From the NCBI GenBank assembly GCA_019351895.1, contig JABBOH010000008.1, positions 1 to 64,000 on the forward strand: a stretch of DNA of 64,000 nt. The letters are read 5' to 3'. The translations under genes and the position numbers were made by a program. Position 1 is the stretch's first letter, and each line of letters starts with the position of its first letter. This DNA comes from Pseudomonadota bacterium (lineage in GTDB: Bacteria; Pseudomonadota; Alphaproteobacteria; Acetobacterales; Acetobacteraceae). Under the pieces are notes generated by a model. That model was not told where the DNA came from and did not search any database. It worked only from the letters and a program-made list of their open reading frames with translations. Shown here one piece after another: positions 55,605-64,000 of the stretch.

Positions 55605-56644
55605 GCGGGCGCATGGGCAGGCGGATTCCGGCGACCATCATCACGGGCTTCCTCGGCGCGGGGAAGACGACGCTGGTGCGCCATCTGCTGCAGAACGCGG
55701 GCGGGCGGCGGATCGCCGTCATCGTCAACGAATTCGGCTCCCTCGGCATCGACGGCGCGCTGCTCGCCGGTTGCGGGATCGAGGGCTGCGACGAGGACAG
55801 CATCGTCGAGCTTTCCAACGGCTGCCTCTGCTGCACGGTCGCGGACGAGTTCCTGCCCGCCATGGAGGCGCTGCTCGACCGCCCCAACCCGCCGGAGCAC
55901 ATCGTCATCGAGACGTCTGGGCTGGCTTTGCCCAAGCCGCTGCTCAAGGCCTTCGCTTGGCCCGCGATCCGCGCGCGGGTGACGGTCGACGGCGTCATCG
56001 CGGTGGTGGACGGGCCTGCGGTCGCGGCCGGACGTTTCGCCGATGACCCCGAGGCCGTGGCGCGGCAGATGGCCGAGGACCCCTCGGTCGATCACGACAA
56101 CCCGCTGGCCGAGGTTTACGAGGACCAGATCAACGCGGCCGATCTCGTGCTGCTCAACAAGACCGACCTCATGGGCGAGGCCGACCTCGCGCGGGTGACC
56201 GAGGCCATCGGGGCGGCGCTGCCGCGCGCGGTGAAGCTGGTGCCGGCGCGGGAGGGCCGGGTCGATCTGGCGGTATTGCTGGGTCTGGATGCGCGGGCCG
56301 AGGACGATCTGGCGTCGCGCCCCTCGCATCACGACGCGGTGGACGGCGAGCATGAGCACGACGACTGGGAGAGCTTCGTCGTGGATGTGGGCGAGCAGGC
56401 CGCGCCCGAGCCGTTGGTCGCGCGGCTGCGCGCGGCGGCGCAGGCGCATGACGTGTTGCGGATGAAGGGTTTCGCCAGCATCGCCGGCAAGCCGCTGCGG
56501 CTGGTGGTGCAGGGCGTTGGCGCGCGGTTCCGGCACGAATACGACCGCGCCTGGCGGTCGGAGGAGCCGCGTGGCGGGTCGATCGTGGTGATCGGGCGGC
56601 GCGGGCTCGACCGGACGGCGATTGAGCGGGCGATCATGGAATGA
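55601..56644 (+). CDS. cobW: CobW, G3E-family GTPase
   Basis: A 347-residue G3E GTPase linked to cobalt delivery for B12 synthesis. Walker A GFLGAGKTTL is near residue 15, the metal motif CLCC in SNGCLCCTV near 75, NKTD near 185 and a His-rich stretch (SHHDAVDGEHEHDD) near residue 245 that may bind metal. The C-terminal CobW_C domain is complete. It is coupled to DUF1636 by a 4-bp overlap and precedes cobN, the chelatase subunit it may serve. Confidence 0.95.
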   Translation: MSGRMGRRIPATIITGFLGAGKTTLVRHLLQNAGGRRIAVIVNEFGSLGIDGALLAGCGIEGCDEDSIVELSNGCLCCTVADEFLPAMEALLDRPNPPEHIVIETSGLALPKPLLKAFAWPAIRARVTVDGVIAVVDGPAVAAGRFADDPEAVARQMAEDPSVDHDNPLAEVYEDQINAADLVLLNKTDLMGEADLARVTEAIGAALPRAVKLVPAREGRVDLAVLLGLDARAEDDLASRPSHHDAVDGEHEHDDWESFVVDVGEQAAPEPLVARLRAAAQAHDVLRMKGFASIAGKPLRLVVQGVGARFRHEYDRAWRSEEPRGGSIVVIGRRGLDRTAIERAIME

Positions 56645-56645
56645 A

Positions 56646-56676
56646 AGTTTTTTGGTTCTTTTTTTCAAAAAAGAAC
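56646..56676 (+). repeat. AT-rich hairpin with alternative pairing, copy 2
   Basis: A perfect inverted repeat with 10-bp arms (56655-56664 and 56667-56676) around TC lies between cobW and cobN. AGTTTTTTG at 56646-56654 precedes it; its TTTTTTG can pair with CAAAAAA (56666-56672) instead. The outer arm bases differ from copy 1 at 4703-4731 but still pair (GTTC/GAAC versus GCGC/GCGC). Confidence 0.65.
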
Positions 56677-56700
56677 GTGCTTTCGGCAGAGGGTTAGCAC

Positions 56701-59807
<3,107 letters not shown>

Positions 59808-59811
<4 letters not shown>

Positions 59812-60992
59812 GCACGGTGGACCTTCGGCGCGGCTGGTGCCCGAGCCTGCTGCGGCCCATGGAATCCGGCGACGGCTGGCTGGTGCGGGTGCGGCCGCGC
59901 GCGGGTGTGATCCCGGCGGTGACGGCCCGCGCGGTCGCCGAGGCCGCCGAGGCCCATGGCAACGGCCGGATCGAGGTCACCAACCGCGCCAACCTGCAGG
60001 TGCGGGGCCTGCGGCCCGAGACGGTCGCGCCCTTCGCGGCGGCGATGGAGGCGGCAGGCGTGGCGGATGAAGGCCCCGCGATGCTGGTCTCGCCGCTCCT
60101 CGGCGCCGATCCGACGGTTGCGCACGCAACCTCCGCCATCATCGCCTCTATCGCGCACGACATAACATTGCAGAAAAGCAATGTATTGAAATCGTTACCA
60201 GTTGACAGCCGTCAACTTTCTGACGCGGGGGTGGGCGAGGGTTATCCGCTGCCCGCGAAGTTCGGCTTCCTGATCGACGGCGGCGGCGTGCTGCCGCTGA
60301 CGGGGCTCGCGCTCGACGTGACCCTTCGCGTGGTGGATGGAAGCTGGTTCCTCAATGGCGCGCCCGTGCCGACCGAGGCGGCGGCGGCGCGGGCCGTCGC
60401 TCTGGCCCATGCGCTCGCGCAGGAGCCGAGGCGCGTGGCGCCCCGCACCGCCAAGGCGCCCGCGCTCGGCTTCCACCGCTATGGCGGCGGCGCGACGGGC
60501 GCCGTGCTGCTCGCGCCGCCCTTCGGCCAGATGGAGGCGGCGCAACTCGCCGCGCTCGCGGACCTCGCAGACCGCTGGGGAGACGGCATGATCCGCCCGA
60601 CGCCCTGGAAGAGCCTCGCCATCGCCGGGGTCGCGGTGGCCGATGAGGGGTCGCTCAGGGACCGGGCCGCTCGAGACGGTCTCATCGCCGATCCGGCTGA
60701 TCCGCGCCTCGGCATCGTCACCTGTGCCGGCGCGCCCGCCTGCCTGCGCGGCACGGTCGAGACCCACAAGGCGGCGCTGGCGCTCGCCGCGATCCGACGC
60801 GAGGGCGAGGCGCTCATCCACCTCTCCGGCTGCGCCAAGGGCTGCGCCCATCCCGCCTCGGCTCCGGTGACGCTGGTGGGGGAAGCCGGGCGCTTCGATC
60901 TCGTCCGCGACGGCCGGCCTGGCGACCCGCCCGCCGCGCGCGGGCTCACCCTGGCGCAAGCCGCCGGCTTGATGCAGAGCGTGCCCGCATGA
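59808..60992 (+). CDS. cobG: Precorrin-3B synthase
   Basis: A 394-residue sulfite/nitrite-reductase-like enzyme that hydroxylates precorrin-3A with O2 and contracts the ring route. NRANLQVRGL near residue 60, and the Fe-S cysteines TCAGAPACLRGTVETHK and SGCAKGCAHP near 310-350 are seen. CobG marks the aerobic pathway. The ATG overlaps the cobN stop by 4 bp. Confidence 0.93.
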
Positions 60993-61633
60993 GCGCCCCC
61001 CATACCGACGTGCGTGACTACATCCGCGACGGGACCGCGATCTACGCGCGCTCCTTCGCCATCATCCGGTCGGAGGCCGACCTCTCGCGCTTCACGGCGG
61101 AGGAGGCGCGGATCGCCGTGCGCATGATCCACGGCAGCGGCATGGTGGAGATCGCGGAGGCCATCCGCTTCGGCGGCGGCTTCGCGGAGGCCGCGCGCGC
61201 GGCGCTGCTGGCGGGCGCGCCGATCCTCTGCGACTCCAAGATGGTGGCGCACGGCATCACCCGCGCCCGGCTGCCGGCGCGTAACGAGGTCGTCTGCACG
61301 CTCGACGCGCCGGAGACGCCCACGCTCGCCCTGCGGATCGGCAACACGCGCTCCGCCGCCGCGCTCGACCTTTGGGGCGACCGGCTGGGCGGCGCGCTTG
61401 TCGCCATCGGCAACGCGCCCACGGCCTTGTTCCACCTGCTCGAACTGCTCGACGCCGGGGCGCCCCCGCCCGCAGCCGTCATCGGCCTGCCGGTGGGCTT
61501 CGTGGGCGCGGCGGAATCCAAGGCAGCGCTCGCGGCCGACGGGCGGGTGCCGTTCCTCATCGTCGAGGGGCGGCGGGGCGGCAGCGCCATGGCGGTCTCG
61601 GCCGTCAATGCGGTCGCGAGCGAGGCCGAGTGA
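60989..61633 (+). CDS. cobH: Precorrin-8X methylmutase
   Basis: A 214-residue CobH/CbiC isomerase moving a methyl group from C11 to C12. YIRDGTAIYARSFAIIR near residue 10, the catalytic His in RMIHGSGMVEI near residue 50 and GLPVGFVGAAESK near 170 are diagnostic. It is coupled to cobG and cobI by 4-bp overlaps. Confidence 0.95.
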   Translation: MSAPHTDVRDYIRDGTAIYARSFAIIRSEADLSRFTAEEARIAVRMIHGSGMVEIAEAIRFGGGFAEAARAALLAGAPILCDSKMVAHGITRARLPARNEVVCTLDAPETPTLALRIGNTRSAAALDLWGDRLGGALVAIGNAPTALFHLLELLDAGAPPPAAVIGLPVGFVGAAESKAALAADGRVPFLIVEGRRGGSAMAVSAVNAVASEAE

Positions 61634-62367
61634 CCGCCACCCCTCCCGGCACGCTGTTCACGCTCGGCATGGGGCCGGGCGACCCCGAACTGCTGACGCT
61701 GAAGGCGGCCCGCATCCTGGGCACGGCGCCCGTCGTCGCCTATTTCGCCAAGGCCGGGCAGCGCGGCCATGCGCGAACCATCGCCGAGGGCCGCATCGGC
61801 CCCGCCGCCGAGGAACTGCGCTTCGACTATCCGGTGACGGTCGAGATCCCGCACACCGATGGCCGCTACGTGGACGCGATGGCCGGCTGCTACCACGCCG
61901 CCGCCGAGGCGATCGCGGCGCGGCTGGGGCAGGGGCTGGACGTGGCGCTGCTCTGCGAGGGCGACCCGTTCTTCTACGGCTCGTCGATGTATCTGTTCGA
62001 CCGGCTGCGCGACCGCTTCCCCATGGAGATCGTGCCCGGTGTGCTGGGCATGAGCGGCTGCTGGGCGCAGGCGAAGCTGCCGATGACCCATGGCGACGAC
62101 GTGCTGGCCGTCGTGCCAGGCACGATGACGGCAGCCGCCCTGGCCGATGCGCTGCGCGGCGCCGATGCGGCGGTCGTCATGAAGCTGGGCCGGAACCTCG
62201 CCAAGGTGCGCGCCGTGCTCGCGGCACTCGGCCGCGCCGAGCGTGCCGTCTATGTCGAGCGCGGCACCATGCCGACGGCGCGCATTCTGCCGCTGGCCGA
62301 GGTGGCGGACGGCGCCGCGCCCTATTTCTCGATGATCCTCGTGCCTGGGCGGCAGGGGCCGCGATGA
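61630..62367 (+). CDS. cobI: Precorrin-2 C20-methyltransferase
   Basis: A 245-residue SAM-dependent tetrapyrrole methylase. LGMGPGDPELLTLKAARIL at the start, CEGDPFFYGSSMYLF near residue 115 and VPGVLGMSGC near 140 are typical. GTG start overlapping the cobH stop. It makes precorrin-3A, substrate of CobG. Confidence 0.95.
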   Translation: MTATPPGTLFTLGMGPGDPELLTLKAARILGTAPVVAYFAKAGQRGHARTIAEGRIGPAAEELRFDYPVTVEIPHTDGRYVDAMAGCYHAAAEAIAARLGQGLDVALLCEGDPFFYGSSMYLFDRLRDRFPMEIVPGVLGMSGCWAQAKLPMTHGDDVLAVVPGTMTAAALADALRGADAAVVMKLGRNLAKVRAVLAALGRAERAVYVERGTMPTARILPLAEVADGAAPYFSMILVPGRQGPR

Positions 62368-63128
62368 GCGGCCGGCTTTTCGTCATCGGCCTCGGCCCCG
62401 GTGACGCCCGCCTAGTGACGCCCGAGGCGCAGGCGGCGCTCGACCTCTGCACGGACCTCTTCGGCTATGGGCCCTATGTCGACCGTGTCCCTCAAAGGTC
62501 CGGCCGGACCGCCCATGCGTCCGACAACCGGGAGGAGGTGGGCCGCGCGCGCGCCGCCTTGGCGCTGGCGGCCGAGGGCCGGGTGGCGGGCGTTGTGTCG
62601 GGCGGGGACCCCGGCGTGTTTGCGATGGCGAGCGCCGTCTTCGAGGCGATCGAGGCGGGGCCGCCGGAGTGGCTCGCGCTGGAGGTGACGGTCGTGCCCG
62701 GCATCTCGGCCATGCTCGCCGCCGCCGCGCGCATCGGCGCGCCCCTGGGGCATGACTTCGCCGTCGTCTCGCTGTCGGACAACCTCAAACCCTGGCCGCT
62801 GGTGCTGCAGCGCCTGGGCGCGGCGGCGGGCGCCGGCTTCGCGCTGGCGCTCTACAACCCGGTGTCGCGCGCCCGGCCCTGGCAGCTGGGCACGGCGCTG
62901 GATCATCTGCGGAACCTGCTGCCCGCCGAGACGCCCGTGGTGTTTGCGACCGCCATCACCCGGCCCGATGAGCGGCTGGAGATCATGACCCTCGGTGATG
63001 CCGACCCGGCGCGCGCCGACATGCGGACGCTGGTGCTGATCGGCACCCATGAGACCCGGCGCATCGGACGCGGCGAGGGGCTGCGCGACTGGCTCTATGC
63101 CCCGCGCGCCGCCCGGGCGTCCGCATGA
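62364..63128 (+). CDS. cobJ: Precorrin-3B C17-methyltransferase
   Basis: A 254-residue SAM-dependent methylase performing ring contraction and C17 methylation. IGLGPGDARLVTPEAQAAL at the start, VSGGDPGVFAMAS near residue 78 and VPGISAMLAAAARIGAPLGHDF near 115 are hallmark blocks. Its last 34 bp overlap the converging end of cobK. Confidence 0.95.
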   Translation: MSGRLFVIGLGPGDARLVTPEAQAALDLCTDLFGYGPYVDRVPQRSGRTAHASDNREEVGRARAALALAAEGRVAGVVSGGDPGVFAMASAVFEAIEAGPPEWLALEVTVVPGISAMLAAAARIGAPLGHDFAVVSLSDNLKPWPLVLQRLGAAAGAGFALALYNPVSRARPWQLGTALDHLRNLLPAETPVVFATAITRPDERLEIMTLGDADPARADMRTLVLIGTHETRRIGRGEGLRDWLYAPRAARASA

Positions 63129-63868
63129 GCGCGCAGCCATGTCAGCGCGGCCTCGGCCTCCGCGACCGTCTCGCCGCCGGGCGGCGGGCGGCGCGCCACC
63201 ATGATGACCGGCAGGCCGAGCGCGCGGGCCGCCGCGAGCTTGCCGTCCGCGCCGCCGGAGTTCTTGGTCACCAGCACCTGGGTGCCGTGGCGCTCCATCA
63301 GCGCCCGCTCGGCGGCCTCCCCGAACGGGCCGCGCCCGGTCAGGATCGTGGCGTCGGGGGGCAGCAGCGAAGCGTCCGGCGGATCGACGCTGCGGATGAG
63401 ATAGGCGTGCTGCGCCGCCGCCTGGAAGGGCAGCAGGTCCTGCCGCCCAATGGTCAGGAAGACGCGGCGCGGCGCTTCACCCAGGGCCGCCGCGGCGGCC
63501 TCGACCGTGGGCACGGGGTGCCAGTCGTCGCCCGGTGCCGCGATCCAGGGTGGCCGTTGCAGGACGAGGCGCGGCACGCCCGCCAGCGCCGCCGCCTGCG
63601 CCGCATTGGCCGAGATCCGGGCCGCGAAGGGGTGGGTCGCGTCGACCAGCACATCCACGGGCTCGGCACGCAGATAGCTCGCGAGCCCCTCCGCGCCGCC
63701 GAAGCCGCCGATGCGGCTCGGGATCGGCGGCAGCACGGGCGCCACCGTCCGCCCGGCGAAGGAGAGCACCGGCGCGACCCAGGTCTCGCCCGCCAGCAGC
63801 CGCGCGAGCGCCGAGGCCTCGGCGGTCCCGCCCAAGATCAGCACCCGCAATGGTGAGCCGCGCCCCAT
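63095..63868 (-). CDS. cobK: Precorrin-6A reductase
   Basis: A 257-residue NADPH-dependent reductase. LILGGTAEASALARLL at the start, DATHPFAARISANAA near residue 75 and LVTKNSGGADGKLAAAR near 200 are diagnostic. It runs against the operon, overlapping cobJ by 34 bp at its 3' end and cobL by 19 bp at its 5' end. cobK inverted in the cob cluster is seen in other alphaproteobacteria. Confidence 0.94.
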   Translation of the reverse strand: MGRGSPLRVLILGGTAEASALARLLAGETWVAPVLSFAGRTVAPVLPPIPSRIGGFGGAEGLASYLRAEPVDVLVDATHPFAARISANAAQAAALAGVPRLVLQRPPWIAAPGDDWHPVPTVEAAAAALGEAPRRVFLTIGRQDLLPFQAAAQHAYLIRSVDPPDASLLPPDATILTGRGPFGEAAERALMERHGTQVLVTKNSGGADGKLAAARALGLPVIMVARRPPPGGETVAEAEAALTWLRAHADARAARGA

Positions 63869-64000
63869 GGCTGGCGATTGTCGGCATCGGCGAGGACGGT
63901 GTCGAGGGCCTGTCCGCCGCCGCCCGCGCCACCATCGCCGAGGCGAGCTTCGTCGTCGGCGGCGAGCGGCATCTGGCGCTCGCCCGCCCGCTATTGACCG
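63850..64000 (+). CDS. cobL: Precorrin-6Y C5,15-methyltransferase, 5' part
   Basis: The first 50 codons of CobL are present before the window ends: APWLAIVGIGEDGVEGLSAAARATIAEA followed by FVVGGERHLALA (first blocks diagnostic). The ATG at 63850 or GTG at 63853 starts inside the divergent cobK 5' end. The enzyme methylates C5 and C15 and decarboxylates ring C. Confidence 0.85.
   Translation, partial: MVSRAPWLAIVGIGEDGVEGLSAAARATIAEASFVVGGERHLALARPLLT

Noticed and set aside
56646-56676. Ordinary intrinsic terminator
   Set aside because: The U-rich part is inside the stem and no T-run follows the hairpin on either strand, so a standard terminator call would be wrong.

Overview
The window is a continuous piece of a GC-rich chromosome, most likely from an alphaproteobacterium. 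Supporting signs are the dapF-mtaB-ftsY gene order, the oxygen-dependent (CobG/CobN) cobalamin pathway with cobK turned against its neighbours, a rhizobial-type carnitine dehydrogenase fused to a thioesterase, and a ChoXWV/Bet choline system. The family cannot be fixed from the sequence alone. Genes are tightly packed, often with 1-4 bp overlaps. I see no phage, IS element, tRNA, rRNA or CRISPR array.

Layout. 1-4.7 kb: a carnitine-to-betaine catabolic operon, cut at its 5' end by the window edge (BKACE-type cleavage enzyme, carnitine dehydrogenase/thioesterase, Rieske oxygenase, CrtI-like FAD enzyme). 4.7-11.7 kb: potassium uptake, with kdpFABC leftward, two extra tiny membrane ORFs before kdpF, and kup divergent; no kdpDE is present. 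11.7-16.8 kb: an NCS1 permease with a NIPSNAP protein and two perfect inverted repeats, a SOUL lipoprotein, a tiny exported repeat protein and a flavin monooxygenase. 17-18 kb: a beta-roll (RTX-like) gene broken by a nonsense codon and a frameshift. 18.2-24 kb: small conserved proteins and the housekeeping run dapF-mtaB-ftsY-thioesterase. 24.3-28.9 kb: rpmI-rplT-(terminator)-pheS-NUDIX-pheT. 28.9-34.3 kb: small envelope proteins and an Fbp-type iron ABC transporter behind a Fur-like palindrome. 34.3-41.5 kb: choline uptake (choXWV) divergent from the bet genes, where betI and betB form one uninterrupted reading frame, followed by betA. 41.5-48.2 kb: class A beta-lactamase, DUF2177, aquaporin, PPK2, Fe-S photolyase, aldose epimerase, YraN. 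48.4-53.6 kb: trehalose synthesis (otsB-otsA), an exported small protein, an esterase and a diguanylate cyclase. 53.8-64 kb: a cobalamin locus with leftward cobO/cobU and a B12 riboswitch driving DUF1636-cobW-cobN-cobG-cobH-cobI-cobJ, reverse cobK, and the start of cobL.

How it fits together. Osmotic and quaternary-amine physiology recurs: carnitine is turned into betaine, choline is imported and oxidised to betaine, a Rieske enzyme probably demethylates betaine, and K+ uptake (Kdp, Kup), trehalose synthesis and an aquaporin all serve osmoadaptation. The most notable features are the BetI-BetB fusion, tandem duplications at the 3' ends of galM and otsA, and two related AT-rich hairpins with conserved alternative pairing.
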